Shown piece by piece: positions 1 through 12,026 of a DNA stretch of 64,000 nucleotides (the first letter of the stretch is position 1; each line of letters opens with the position of its first letter). The notes beneath the pieces are model-generated. The model had not been told where the DNA came from. It was given only the letters and a program-made list of their open reading frames with translations, and searched no databases. Both the position numbers and the translations under genes were made by a program. The DNA is from Edolisoma coerulescens (lineage: Eukaryota; Chordata; Aves; Passeriformes; Campephagidae), in the NCBI GenBank assembly GCA_013397115.1, contig VWZW01006285.1:503795-567794 (forward strand). The letters are read 5' to 3'.

Positions 1-320
1 TGGCCTGTGTCCCTGCAGAGCCCAGCAGGGTCGTGGGGACCCTCTTACACCCGGTCTGGGCTCGTGTTTTGCCCCCAGCAAAGGGGGCCCGGGCTCTCCC
101 ATCAGCATCCAGCCTGCACAGGCAGCCCCTGAGCCCCTCAAAACCTCTGTCCCCCCAGTGGGGGTGGTGCTGCTGACACCCTGGTGACAAGGGAGCGTGG
201 CAGCAGGGACGAGCTGGCAGGGCTGGCAGGATCCGGGCAGAGCCGAGCTGCAGAAGGGGCACCCCGTTCTTCCTGCCAGACGAATGGGTGCTGATGACTG
301 CTCGCAGCTCCTGCTCCTCC

Positions 321-485
321 TGATGAATAATCTTGCTGCAATCTTTGCTGAAGAGCCTGGTTTGGGATTAGGGCTGAAAACTCGATTTGATTAAAAGCGT
401 CAGGAGCAAATTAGGAGCCACTGGGTGCTTGGTGTTGCCACTTTTTATAACAGGGCCCCAGATGAAAATATTTCAGTTGCTGTTT
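321..485. other. AT-rich block, candidate conserved non-coding element
   Basis: A short AT-rich island between GC-rich flanks. It contains TTGATTAAAA and AAATTAGG homeodomain-like cores and a TTTATAA near 443. It codes for nothing recognisable. Reading it as a regulatory element is inference from composition and motif content. Confidence 0.3.
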
Positions 486-2269
486 GCTCTTCTTTAGTGT
501 CTTTCTCCAAGGGACTGCCAGGAGCTGTCCCAGCCCAGCTCCCCGAGCTCAGGTGGGCACAGGGGCCTGGGCTCAGCCACTCTGTGCCTCAGATTGGCTC
601 CGTGACCTTGGCTGGGCTCTGCCTCTGTGCTGGCTGTGCTAAACAGGAGATAATATATCTCTATTTCCTGCAGTGCAATGTGAGAATAAATCAGGTGGGA
701 GTGGTGGCTGCTGGAGACATCTGGGGGCCAATGCCCTCCCGAGGTTCAGCTCTAGGCCTGGGGCAGATAATCAGGTGGCTTATACAAATAAGTAGTCAGT
801 GCCAGCCTCCCACCCCACAATCTGCCATTCCCTGGCACCCACCTGGCACCCAGAGCTGCAGATCCTGAGCCCCTGAGTGTGTTCCCCTTGCTGGAAAGCA
901 GGAGGGGACTCCTTGGCTTGTGACTAATTGTCCAAAGCCATCTCACCCAGGGATGATCTACACACACTGCACCTCTCCGTGTCTGCGTGGCAAGGAAGGC
1001 AAGAAGCAGTTTAGAAAGATCAATCATCCGAATTCATCACGAAAGGCATCGGCACCCGGGTCCCTGCCCCTCCTCGGCTGAGGAAATGATGGTGCTGAGA
1101 GATTAAGGCTTGAGAAGAGCTTTTCTGTGTCTCCATAGCTTTTTGATGCTAAGATGGATTACCCGGGGAGCACTAACTGCTCCCTGCCTGTGCTAAACAA
1201 AGATAATGGCATTTGGAGTCACCTCCATGTAATGATGCAGCCACCAAATAAATTATCCTTTCTCCCTGCCCAGCAGCAGAGCAGGGAAGGGGGTTTGGGC
1301 ACCCTGATGGCTGGGAGGGGGGAGGGAGGCTGTGCCTCCTGCCCTGCTCCCTTGGGACTGCCTTGAAAAAAAAAATCAAGTTCCCAAACAGCTGAAAAAA
1401 CATTAAATGCTCCATATACTCTCTATAAACAAGCAGTTAGAGAAACCCAGGCTGGAAAACACTTGGTGGAATAAGGTCAAGCTTCTCATATGAATCAAAT
1501 TAGTGGCCGCTCAACGAGCACCACACAACATTAGGCTGAGGGGACCAGGGAAATGCTGCATTTTCAAGGTTATGCTTTTGTTTCCTGCTGGAGCTGCTCC
1601 CTGCCAGGGGACCTTGGCTGCTCCGAGTCACTCTGAGGGGACTGATTGCTGTCCCTGTTCCAACACCTGCTCCAAAGGTTCTAGAGAGGATCCCAAAGTG
1701 CTGTGGGAGGAGGGAGATGGTGCGACAGACAAGTGTCAGCTCCCCCAGGCACCTTCCTGGTGTGGGAACGACCCCTGGAAACAGCAAGGAAATGGTGGGA
1801 CAGACTTAAACCCCGAAGGGAATTATAGACAGGAACTGCAGGAGGAAATTACCTGCAGTGGCTCCCGTGGCTGGGGGACCGGAGCGTGGGGGAAGCTGCG
1901 GGGTGGCGATGGGGAGCCAGCACAGGGCACTCACCGAGGGACTGCTCTGAGGCTCGGGGGGCACCTGGGCTGCCAGCAAGGATCGGGGTGTTGGGCCCAG
2001 CTTGGGGACATTGTGATGTCCCTCCACAGCAGGCCTGGACCTGACAGCCCCAGCCTGGCCGTGCTCCGGGGTCAGGGCCCAGCCCTGCCCTGTGGTTGTG
2101 CTCTGGAGCTGTGTCACAGCCTGTCACACAGCCAGCGTGTCTCACTGTCATCCCTCCCTGCCTGGTTCCGTGCAGGAGGGCCGGGTGCTGTTTCCTGCAG
2201 GAGAAGGAGATGGAGCCTTGCTCTGGATGCAGGGAGAGTTCCTGAGACTGAAGCGTTCAATTTTACTCC

Positions 2270-2570
2270 ACCGAGCATCCAGTATAATCCATTGAAAGGG
2301 CACTGTCCTTCAGGCCTTTCAGCGGGGCTGACAGCTGCCCACTGATTAATTGACAGGTTAAAAAGATTGATTCCACATGTCAGAGCTGTAACCCTGCCAG
2401 AACAATGCTGCTGTCAATTGGGCTGTAAAACAGACGCTTACATTAACGGCCCTGACAGCAGCGGCGCACGAACACATGCACCTGCCTTTATGGAGAGCCT
2501 AAACACACAGCCGGGCGCAGATTAATCATCCTGAAAGCAGAGTTGGAGGATCAAATAAATGTTTCTGCAG
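2270..2570. other. AT-rich block with PBX/MEIS-like sites
   Basis: The block holds TGATTAATTGACAG at 2343-2356, which joins a GATTAATTGA core to a TGACAG core. Further TGTCA-type cores lie at 2379-2384 and 2411-2416. PBX and MEIS/PREP homeodomain proteins are known to bind TGATTRAT and TGACAG half-sites, often side by side. The block also has a CCTTTATGG and several TTAAT steps. No reading frame is plausible. It is a candidate developmental enhancer by inference. Confidence 0.45.
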
Positions 2571-3284
2571 TGCACGAGCGGCGCGGCGCTGCCCTGGCAC
2601 CGAGTCCCGCTGCAGATGGTGCCCGGCGGGGGCACGGGGAGCTCGGGCTGGGGGCTGCAGTGGTGTTCCACGCCCGAGTGGCTGCCTGGGCTGCGTGTCC
2701 CCCTCTCCCCACCTTCTCCAGGCTCTGTGGGAGCGTCTGCACAGGGCACCGCTGTGCTCGGCCTCCCACGGGCACGAGTGGAGCCCTGTCCCCTCTCCCG
2801 GGTGCCGCTCACCTGCGGGCGGATTTGGGAGCCGGTTCCCCAAAACCCCCCGGGCTGGCCCAGCTCAGGGCTGGGAGCGTGCTCTGATGTCAGAACTGGA
2901 ATGGCCCTGGATGGGACGTGCTCAGGGATCAGTGTGGGCAGCAAATCACTCCTTCCTTCCTCTCCCGCTGGCTTCCCTCATCAGCAGAATGTAACTCATT
3001 AATATCTGCCACGCCGGGCTGCTTCCAGAGCCCTCAGCTGCAGCACGCTCCCGTCTCTGCAGGACTGGTTATTTTCCTGCTGTCCTTTGAGGCCGGGCAA
3101 ATGCACAGTGAGAGATGTTCCCCCTGGCCCGGGGTCTGACCCGGAGCTGGGCAGGGCTGGAGCCGGGGCCCGTGGTTTTCCCACCCCAACCTGGAGCATC
3201 TCCGGATGGAAAGTGCTGACACCGGCCCCCAGCTCCCCACCCAGCGTGCTGAGGAATGAAAAAACCCTCTGCAATCTGGAGAGA

Positions 3285-3770
3285 TAAGGAGAGGTTGAGT
3301 CACGAGTGAGCCAGGCTCTGCCAGAAGACATTTCAAAGCTTTTATGGTGAGATTCAATACAGATATACAGAGATCAATTATCTTAAAAGCAGCAAGGAGG
3401 TTCAGCAAATATTTCCAGCTTTAAACAGGTTTATTTCCATCTGCACTTATCTGTGCTATTTAAACTCCATTGCTTGCAGTTAATCTTTTGTAATGCAGCA
3501 TAAGAGGGCTTATTTACTTTCTAATGACATCAATTGGCCATAAATATTAGACATCTAAGGTTCGCTGGAGCTATAGGGACAGTTTTCCATTCCTACTTGA
3601 CATTTGACTATTTGCAGTGCTTCCTTTCTGTTTGTTCTTGTGTGACTCACTTATCGGCTGTCATAGGCCCGCTTCGATTTATTTAAATGGAATGAATAAG
3701 TACATTAGGCAGAGCTGTCAGAGGGGAGAGGATGGGAACTCGCGGGGATGAGTGATAAGTCAACAAGCTG
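3285..3770. other. Strong AT-rich block, candidate conserved non-coding element
   Basis: About 480 bases of AT-rich sequence with stops in all frames, between GC-rich flanks. It contains CTGTCA cores at 3658-3663 and 3715-3720, several TTAATC, ATAAAT and TTTAAA words, and a CCATAAATA. Block length, sharp edges and motif mix fit vertebrate non-coding elements around developmental genes. Conservation was not tested. Confidence 0.45.
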
Positions 3771-6400
3771 CAAGGGAGATTCTCAGCAGAGCCGCACAAA
3801 TCAAAGTGCTAAATGGGAGCGACAAAGGCAGCACGGTGGCGGATTCTGGGGCGAGTGGAGCTGCAGATCTCAGGGCAAACGGGAGCCGCCACAACCTGTG
3901 GGACACGGCGAGACGCCGGCTCCTCACGGCGCATCCCGGGAGCCGGCGCTGCCCGGGGCCACAGCCCGCAGCGCTCCAACAGCACCCAGAGCTGCAAGAG
4001 TTCTTAGAGGATCAAAGGCTCCAGACCATTATCTGCTGCCAAGGTGGGAGTTGTGCAAACACTCAGATAGCTCTGGACCCGGGAAGATAGTTTTTCTTTT
4101 TAATTTTCTTCGTTGCATAGTCCTTAGCCAGGTTAATTAATTGTGGAAAGCTCATATCGCAGCCCTGCCGGAACTGTTTGGCTCGAGGCATCTCCCCCCT
4201 CTCAGATCATCACTAACACAGTCGAGCCAGTTCGTCACTTTCAGATGATGGAAGTGACTTGCTTGGTGTGAGAGTGATGAAGTTGGAAGAGCCCTTTTCC
4301 AGAGGGCTGTGGGGACAGGGAGGTGCTGGTGCTGCAGCAAACTCGGAAAGGACACGGGGGGACATCGTGGTCGTTCTGCTCCTCCGTCTCTGAACACCGT
4401 GTCTCGTTCAATCACAGAGCTCCTGAACTCCTCTGCTCCTCCTGTCCAGCTGGGTTTTGGACAGGTTCAGAGGAACGGGGCTCTCCCAGGTTTGAGAGGG
4501 ATCCTCAGCTCCAGATCCTGGGAGCTGCGCTGAGCCTGGGCAGGGTGGCCCTGGGGAAGGGGCTGTGCCCTGGGGTCCCCCCCGACACAGAACCCCTCAA
4601 GCAGGAAGCCCAAACCCAGGTGAGCTGTGTGGGGCAGTGCCAGCCCCTCTGCCAGGCTCTGGGATCTGATCCCACACCAATGGGTTACCCCAGGGAAGGG
4701 CTGGGACAGCCCCACTCCCGCTCTTGCCTCAGTGTTCCTCCCCTCCAACAACGAGCTTTTGGTTTTCACTCCTAATCTTTGAACCCCAAAACCCTTAATT
4801 GGCTGCACACAGTAAACCAGAGCTGACAGTAGTTGAATAGCAGCTGATTAAAATCATTTGTTTTCAAACTCAGCCAGCTGCACGCTCCTGCCTACATGAC
4901 TTTTGTGGCATTCCCTGCATCGCTCCCCCTCTCTCTCCCTCTCTTTTAAAGGAGTTGCGTCACATTTTTCTAATTCTTTGAGAATGAGATCCTCTTCTCA
5001 CCCCTCTTCCCTTCCCCACACAACACCAGTCTCCATTTTACAAGCCCAGCCTTGGTTATCTCCAGGACCACTCGTGAGGTTCCCGTGCCCAGGCCACATC
5101 TGGTTTGGGTTTGTTTGTGTTTGGTTGGGTTTTTTTCCCAAAAGAAACACAAGGACGGGGAGAAAAGCATTTAAACTCCTGATTGCCCATTGCCTGCCTT
5201 GCACCCCCAGCCAAAGCAGGGTTTGAAAAGCTGGGAATTGTTTAAAAGTGCTGTTAGGAAGCGATGGCCAGCGGTGAGAGGGGGTAGGGAAGGACTGGGA
5301 TGCTTCACCTGAGGGTCTGGCACAGGTGGCAGTCCCTGGGTGGGCACTGTGTGTCCAGGGCCTCAGGTGGGCAGGGGGCAGCACCAGTACAGGATGCACA
5401 GAGGAGGAAAAGCTCAGGGCCAGGCCTGGGGAGGCACCTCAGGGACACTGGGGGACACCTCCGTGAGCCTGGGGGCCGGGGAGCTCAGCATGGGCTGGGT
5501 GGTGGGGCTGCAGCGTGCTCTCCTTCGGCCACCAGCCATCCCTGAAAAATGCGCCCTGGCTGCCAGTGCCATTCCCCAGTCTCAGGCATCTGCAGCCATA
5601 TGCATCAAATTAAAAGCAAAGGCAGGATATAAATCTCCCTGCCATTCCTGGGGAAGGTTTCGCATGACAACCACATTCCTGTGACACTTTCCATCTTCTG
5701 TTTTACCACACGGACCAACAGCTGTTTCCAAAACAAACCCTGAGTGATGAACAGACAAAACCTTGACTATTTGGACAAACCTGGGTCGTGCGTGAGTGGA
5801 CAGAGGTTCTGCAGGGCCGGGGCCTCCCCAGGCCTCTGCCAGCATTCCCTTCTCTCTTTCTCCACAAAAACACGCCGTGGAGCCGTGCAGTGGATGGCTC
5901 TGGAGAGGTAAATTCTCTTCCAGAACAGGCCTGACTGTGCCTTAAACTTCTCCAGGCTGAGAGAGAGAAATTCGGGTCACTGCTTAATTAAGACTTCTGA
6001 AGCTTCCTTATTGCTGTTGTCATTTCTGCTGTGCTGGGAGCTGGCGAGCCCTGGGCAGTGGGAATTGGGAAGCACACACCAAAGGAGCCGCCCAGCCCTT
6101 GATGAGTCTGCACTCCTAAATCACCCAGCCCCATCTGGAAGGAGAGTTTATCCCCACGGATCTGGGTTTGGCAGCCCTGGGAGCGGTGTGTGTGCATCCC
6201 TCTGCTGCTGCTGGGGCTCTCTGGCTGGGAATTGTCCTGCTCCACGGGGATCATCCCACAAGGGTCTTCCCACGAGTGCCACAGCCTCCCTGGAGCAGGA
6301 TTTGCTCCCAGTGCCCGGCTCCAGAACTCTCACGTCCACCTTTGCCCACGTGCAGGCGAGCCCCGCAGTGATTCCTGCTCGGGGAGGATGTTTACCTTCC
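3771..6400. other. GC-rich spacer with minor AT-rich islands
   Basis: No gene or repeat family is recognised. A CpG-enriched patch lies at about 3880-4000. Smaller AT-rich islands lie at about 4080-4270 (with GGTTAATTAATTG) and 5590-5790. Open frames on both strands are low-complexity and lack motifs. Confidence 0.5.
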
Positions 6401-6960
6401 CCAGCCGCCTTTTCCTTACATTTAAACAGAAATGTTTCCTTTTCTAAACAATTTACATTCCCGATTCCAGAGGTATCCCGCTTGCCAAAGCCACCAGTAT
6501 TTGTCTCACTTTAAATGCATTTATATGCTAATGCAGACAGGCTCTCCAGCTCGCACACACACCGCACACAGCCAGAGAGAAATTAGTCCTTTCTTGCTGG
6601 ATTTACAAAACACAACCATCAAACATCCTTTGGATTTATCTGCGTTAATCAAAGTCTCTCTTCCGCCCAGCGCAGGTGTGAGACGGCCATTCCCGGCGAT
6701 AAACCAGGCTCACAGCCCTGGATTATCTGTCCAGGCTTGACAAATCGGTGCCACATTTGGAGGAGGAGGAGAGAGGAGGAAGGAAATGTAATTTCAAGGG
6801 TACGGTTGTGTGTGTGGCTGGACAGCATTTCTCCCTGTTTTATTGCCTTCGGGATCATCTTACAGCTCTCCCGGCCCGAAGGCTCGGAGCCCTCCACAGG
6901 CATTACCTGATTACAATCTGCAGAGGTATGAAGTGCCTTCCCAAGGTCAATCAGCCTCTC
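6400..6960. other. AT-rich block with octamer-like site
   Basis: Two adjoining AT-rich stretches. The first has ATGCTAAT at 6525-6532, a known variant of the POU octamer, beside AAATGCATTTAT. The second (about 6780-6960) contains GATTACAATC and CAGCATTT words. A minus-strand frame ends at a weak donor-like GTAATG near 6905, but no credible acceptor was found, so no exon is called. Candidate regulatory element. Confidence 0.38.
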
Positions 6961-7289
6961 TCGGTGCAATCACTGCCATTTCCAGAGCCGCTCCCGGCGG
7001 GAGAGGCTCATCCCCTTCTCCAGGGGGAGCCGGGAGATGCTCCCACCTCTGCTGCGGAGGGCACGGGGAGCAGCGGCTGCTGGGGGGCTCTGAGCCCTCT
7101 GGGACCCCCCAAAGCCCAGGGACCCCCGGCACCGGAGGTGAGGGGACTTCTCCATGGATTCAGGATTTCATCCCAGGTTCCTATTGCCCATTTTGTGCTG
7201 TCTGCTCTCTTCTGCCCCCGTTCACACCTTTTGCTGCTCCACACAATTCCCAGCTCCCCTGAGAGTTGGAAAAGCCCCCAGGCCTGCGC

Positions 7290-8115
7290 CGTGTTAGACA
7301 GTGCTTAAAAACAATACCAAAGCCAGGCTCAAAGGATGGACCTGGAATGGTTTTCTGTGGAAAACTGATAAATCAACAGCAAAAAAAAAAAAAGTTTCAC
7401 TGTGACATCTAGGTTCTGTTTAACTTTTTGTCTAAAGCTGTGACAACATTTTGCTTATAAAACCCCCAAATCTTTCATCTTGACTTCACCGTTCTGTATT
7501 AAGGTCATAATGTAATGGATACCCAAGAAGAGGATTAATTGCTGAGTTCGAACACAGTAACAGACCCTGGTTTTCTGTCTAGATTTGGGACAAAACCTCA
7601 GAGCTTCTCATACAATGGAAACTCCATTTTCCATCCAGCTGTAACAGTAACCCCAATGCACCGAGATTAATCTGGAGAGGAGGATAGAAAACATCCAATT
7701 GCTCACGCATAAGATTTAAGGAACAATGTCATCCCCAAACCACCTTTCTTCCTTTCAAGTTTTCAAGCATGAAAACTGACACTGGAAGGGAGAAAATTTA
7801 GACTCAGAGCAGACAAGTTGAACAAGTTGCCAAATCATCCAGGGCCCGCTCAAGTTCAGCCTTATTCGCCTGGAAAATAATGATGGAAAATTCATTTAAG
7901 GTATCGTGTGTAGCTTTGCTGGGGTGGAGGAGGGAAGGGGCAAATTTAATTCCGAACTGCCCTCAAACGGATGCGGAATGTAAACTTTCGCTGCATTTCT
8001 GTCAGACTTAATGGATTTCACTTATGGGAACTATAATAAACAGCTCATTACGGAGTCAGCTGCGGGAGCATTTTGAGCCCAACAGAGTCATTTGTTTTCC
8101 GAGGCAGATTTAGTC
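7290..8115. other. Long AT-rich block free of open frames
   Basis: About 800 bases without any open frame of 60 codons on either strand, which is unusual for this window. It includes GATTAATTG at 7533-7541, a TTATAAAA near 7454, a run of 13 A at about 7381 and repeated TTAAT and ATAAA words. No repeat family is recognised. The block looks like one or two adjoining conserved non-coding elements, by inference. Confidence 0.45.
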
Positions 8116-9387
8116 TAAAGGGGGTGGACAGAATAATCCAGTGTTTGAGGTGTCGGTATCAAAGCTTGAGGGACTGACACGGTGGGATGTGGGGTCTCCA
8201 GCAAAGGCTGCTGTAGGACACGGGCACGGTGTGGAGGAGCTCCAGAGCCCAAGTGGCTGCAGCCCCAGTTGGGTGGTGGTGGCTGCTGGACACGGGGCAG
8301 GCAGATCTCACACAAGAGACTTCAGAAAAGTTGTTGTCATTAAGAATCCCAGCTCCTGGAGCCCTGCTATTGCCTCAAACCTGACCTCTTTTCTCTGTGT
8401 GTGAGGAACTTTCCATCCTTCACGCTCTAAGGGAAATTATGAGTCCCAAAAGCCAAAGAAAGCAGCAGCAGAGAGACACTTCCAGGGTTTCCCAGGGTTT
8501 AAGGCACTGCCCAGGTTGGGGGAAGCAGGACGGCTCCCTGGAGAAGGGAGATGGGTTTGCCCTCCTCGCTGGCCCTGCCTGGTGCTGCCGGGAGCCACAG
8601 GCAGGGAAGGTTCAGTTGCTCTGAATCAGGGATAGAAGAGCAGGTGAGCAGCGTTGGTACCTTCCCTAATCCTCCAGACCAAGCTGAGCCGCAGCCCCAC
8701 CGTGGCAGGGCAATGTCCCCGTCCCGGGACAGCAGAGCCACCGTGGCAGCTCTGAGGAACCTCTTGAAAGACTGAATGTAGAAGTCAGTAACCATCTGCG
8801 GAGCTGAGGGCTCGGGATCCAAGCGCACCCTCCGGAGCAGATCTTCCTTCCCCTGCTCCACATCTGGCGGGAGGGGAGCGGCACCGGCGGCTCCTCCGCA
8901 GCGCCGTAAATCTGCTCCTCCGCCCCCGCACGGAGCACCGAGCCCTCCCCGGGCCGGGAGGGAGCCAGAGGACAGCGGTTTCAAGCAGCGTGACTGTCAG
9001 ACTGCTCAGCACGCCATAAATCACAGCCAGCATCCTCCCTTTCATGTCTCCGCGGCCGGGGGCTCGCAGACACTCCTTAAACACTTCCACACGGAGATGC
9101 TCCGCTCGCCAGGGCCCTGCGCCGGGGAGCTTCGGCCTCTGCGGAGCAGCGGATAAATAAATCACTGCTGCTGGGGGAGAGAGGGGCTGTGAGCGGGAAG
9201 GGCTCAGGTTCTCCTGTCCTTGGGTAGTTCGTGCACGTGCACGTCACACGTGCGGCCTCCGGCACCTTCGGGCAGGCACAGATAAAGCCGTGGCTCAGCA
9301 CAAGTGTGTGCACACCTGCACTCGGGGGGCTGAAAGCCTCTTTTGTCCTCCAAGGTAGGAAAAAACCACCCTGCCTTGAGGAGCAGA
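8116..9387. other. GC-rich spacer
   Basis: No gene is recognised. The right half is CpG-enriched and is listed separately. Open frames are composed mainly of Ala, Gly, Pro, Arg and Ser and show no domain. Confidence 0.5.
8800..9190. promoter_or_regulatory. CpG-island-like stretch
   Basis: Roughly 35 CpG steps are visible in about 390 bases, against few in the flanks. CpG islands usually mark promoters or developmental regulatory sites. No transcript or exon can be assigned. The count was made by eye. Confidence 0.5.
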
Positions 9388-9527
9388 GGATCCCTGGAAG
9401 TGTCCAAGGCCAGGCTGGACAGGGCTTGGAGCAACCTGGGATAGCGAAAGGTGTCCCTGCCCATGGCAGGGGTGGCACTGGGTGAGCTTTAAGGTGCCTC
9501 CCAACCCAAAGCAGTTTGTGATTCTGA
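9388..9527 (+). mobile_element. CR1 LINE fragment, 3' end
   Basis: The stretch matches the well-known 3' tail of avian CR1 retrotransposons in order: TCCCTGGAAGTGTCCAAGGC, then a GGCTTGGAGCAACCTGG motif, then GGTGTCCCTGCCCATGGCAG, then CCTCCCAACCCAAA and a terminal TGTGATTCTG. It is 5'-truncated and carries no reverse transcriptase. It runs in plus orientation and has diverged by substitutions and small gaps. Confidence 0.9.
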
Positions 9528-9529
9528 CA

Positions 9530-10210
9530 CCCAGGCCACAGTGTGTGGCTGCTGGGCTGAAATACAAAATACATTGTTTTATTTTCCTCCTTGTGGATAT
9601 TTCGGATTTGGACAAATGGAGACAAAAACTTGCCCTCCATTTCAGTGAAAGAAAGTGATTCTTGTGTCAGATCTGAGGTTTCACCCACTCTTATTTGCTG
9701 CTGCCCTCCAACTCCTGTGGTGGGTTTTTAGCCACATCTAGAGATTGTAAAGGACATGTTGGTAGAGGTACAGGGGACTGTTTCTTCAATTTTTCCTGTT
9801 AATAGTGCCAAGAAAAATAAAAATCCCTGTAAATTCAGTCTAGAAACAATCCTGGTTAACAACCCTGCAAGAAGCCCCAAGACTGCAACTTGTACGTGCC
9901 ATTGCAGTTGTTGTTGTTGTTGTGGACACTTTGAAATCTCTGTTTGCCTTGCTGGAAAAATGATCTCCACTGTGTGATGACCCTAAGAACTTAGCAGTTC
10001 TAGGAGATGACAAAAGAATTGAGAGCTTGGGGAAAAACAATTATTGCAGTAAAACCAGATTAGCTGGTTTTGAGTTTTATTCCTGAAGATGCTGTTGATG
10101 TTTGACCAGTTTTTTTGAGGTCAGCCTCGTAACTTCTCATCCCATAATTATTTTAACATTTGTTAAACCAGTGAATGTTGTTAATCAAAGCTAACGAGGC
10201 AGTGGGACAG
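9530..10210. other. AT-rich stretch, candidate non-coding element
   Basis: AT-rich, with TTAATAG, GTTAACAA and TTAATCAAAG words and a (TTG)5 microsatellite at 9908-9923. A minus-strand frame at 9728-9970 encodes a hydrophobic 80-residue product, but it has no splice or promoter context and is not called as a gene. Confidence 0.3.
9908..9923. repeat. (TTG)5 microsatellite
   Basis: Five consecutive TTG units follow GCAG. It is a simple repeat with no coding role assigned. Confidence 0.85.
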
Positions 10211-10589
10211 ATACAGGTCACTGTGGTTCAGCCTTTCCATGGGCGTTTCTGTGGCCATGTGCTGGTGGAGTCACTTAAAAGAACTGAAGAGAAGAAATAA
10301 ACCAAATTCCACCGACGAACTTCCCCTCCTCTGATGGGAGCAGATCCCCTGGGATGCTGCTGGAGCAGAGGGGAGGCAGCACCCAGCCCCAGGGAAGAGG
10401 TGCAGGACGTTTTCTCTGCCTGTCACGGCTCTGCGCTGATCTAGATCCGTGCCTGAATCTGCAGCAGTCTCAGGCATTCCCTCCTCTCCAGAAGTACTTT
10501 GAGGAACGACGCTCTGCTCCGCTGCGAGACTCAAAGCAATTTTAAATATTAATTAAGTCTCTCGGCTCCGGTCTACACTGGCTGGTTAC

Positions 10590-11110
10590 TGTTTGAGTGA
10601 AGGAGCTAAAAGCGAGGCGCTGTTGACAGGAGCAGCGCGGGGAAGCGGTGCCAGGGGCAGAGCAGAGCCGGGACCGCGGGACGCGCCTCGGACCGGGAGG
10701 GCTCCGGGAGCCCCGCGGCTGCTCCGGGGCCGAGCTCCATCCCCAGCGTCTCCAGCTGCAAGGAACGGGAGCAGGGGCCGCTCCCAGAGGAGGTTTCTGA
10801 ACTGCTGCTCCCCGTTCCTGCACAGGGAGGGGTTCCCCTGCCAGCGCCGGAGCCCGGCGCATCCCGGCCCTGCATCCCCGCGGGGCCGGCGCTGCCGCTG
10901 GGCACCGCTGGGCACCGCTGGGCACCGCTGGGCACCGCTGGGCACCGCTGGAACAGCGGCTCCCTGCGCGCTGCCGGGCCGGGAGCTGAGCCCGCTAGCG
11001 GCAGGACAAAGGAAGCAGCCGAGAGCGGGAGGAAGGCAGGGCTGCGAGCTCCGGGCTCCTCCTCGCCGGCAGCAGCGCCCAGCTGGCTGCGTGTGAGCCG
11101 AGTCTGATGT
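10590..11110. promoter_or_regulatory. CpG island
   Basis: The densest CpG stretch in the window, with more than 40 CpG steps in about 500 bases by eye, including GACGCGCC, CCCGCGGC and GCGCCGGAGC. It contains a 10-base tandem repeat at 10898-10950 and abuts a strong AT-rich block that begins near 11110. The pairing suggests a promoter or regulatory island. No exon or splice donor could be tied to it with confidence. Confidence 0.7.
10898..10950. repeat. 10-base tandem repeat, five copies
   Basis: The unit GCTGGGCACC is repeated five times with almost no change inside the CpG island. Near-perfect identity suggests recent expansion or an active short minisatellite. Confidence 0.9.
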
Positions 11111-11510
11111 TCGAGGGCTCTCTCGGGCGGAATATATTTCCCTTCTTTGTAGCTGGCTGTAACTCACCTCCCTGCAAAGCTCTCTGCCAATACAGCGTTT
11201 GCTGATGTATAGCTACAGCCATTTTCCCTGTTTCCCTTACTCTGTCTCCGTATAGAATAATATGCGATTAATTGATTTTCTGTCGCTCTTTTAGTACGGA
11301 AAATTAATTTTGGAGCAACCTTGTTTTCTCAGGGTATGAATTCTCTACATGCAGAGTAATTCCACTCCTACATTATTCATGAGAGAAAATAGTGATGGAG
11401 TGTGTAACTGAGGCAGCCCCAAGGCCACAAACTGATAGTCTGCGTTACTGATACAACAATATTCCACTGATGCTTCTAAATAATTCACGGCTACAACTCA
11501 ATTTGGCACC
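11110..11510. other. Strong AT-rich block next to CpG island
   Basis: About 400 AT-rich bases with GATTAATTGA at 11276-11285, the same 10-mer as in the block at 2343. It also has TTAATTTT, an ATTATTCATGAG and ACAATATTCC. On the minus strand a GGAGGTGAGTT near 11163 looks like a splice donor, but no acceptor was found. Candidate conserved enhancer beside a promoter-like island. Confidence 0.48.
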
Positions 11511-12026
11511 AGGCACGCGGCTCGGGATGTGACGGGTGCGCAGGGGAGCGGAGGCACCTTGGCAGGACACTCAGCTTCCCAGAGGGAGCCCTGGTGCCTC
11601 CAGGCCCCAGGGACACGGGCCACCACGCGGAGAGGGAGCCGGTCCGGCCAGAGCTCCTGCTGGCACCGGTGGGCTTCCCAGGGGCCTGGAATCACAGCAC
11701 GAGCAAAAGGCTGATGGAGGGATGCCTGAGGGGCCCAGCTGTGTTTTCTGCAGCTGCAGAGGCCTCTCCTGCTCTGACCCCAGGGCATCCCCACGGCCAC
11801 GGGCAGGGCTCGTGGGCACCAGCCCCGAGGGAGCCAGCATCGCTCTGCTCCTCAGGGATGAGCCTGGAGCACTCCCTGGGCCATGCTGATTTACCCATGG
11901 AAGTTCCTGCCCGGCGGTGTTACAGCCTCTCCGTGTGGATGAAAGGGTTAACGGTGGCTGAGGGGCTGTGGGGAGCAGAGGTGAGCATCACCCACCACCC
12001 ACGGCTGGTGCTGGGGTGTCCAAGCC
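11511..12026. other. GC-rich spacer before gap
   Basis: Nothing is recognised. Open frames in several phases overlap one another and carry no motif. Confidence 0.5.

Larger units (their letters stand above)
1..3284. other. GC-rich non-coding spacer with AT-rich islands
   Basis: No gene is recognised here. The longest open frame (1503-2345, plus) has no recognisable domain, is rich in Gly/Ser/Pro, and overlaps equally long minus-strand frames. That is what stop-poor GC-rich DNA gives by chance. The AT-rich islands at about 321-485, 995-1510 and 2270-2570 interrupt the spacer, and the last is listed separately. No repeat family was recognised. Confidence 0.6.

Noticed and set aside
1503..2345. 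280-codon plus-strand open frame
   Set aside because: Gly/Ser/Pro-rich, overlaps several minus frames, ends inside an AT-rich block, and no family is recognised.
6649..6969. Minus frame ending at a GTAATG donor-like site
   Set aside because: The donor is weak and no polypyrimidine acceptor lies upstream.
9728..9970. 80-codon minus frame with a hydrophobic stretch
   Set aside because: Hydrophobicity comes from AT-rich codons and a (TTG)n repeat. No supporting context.
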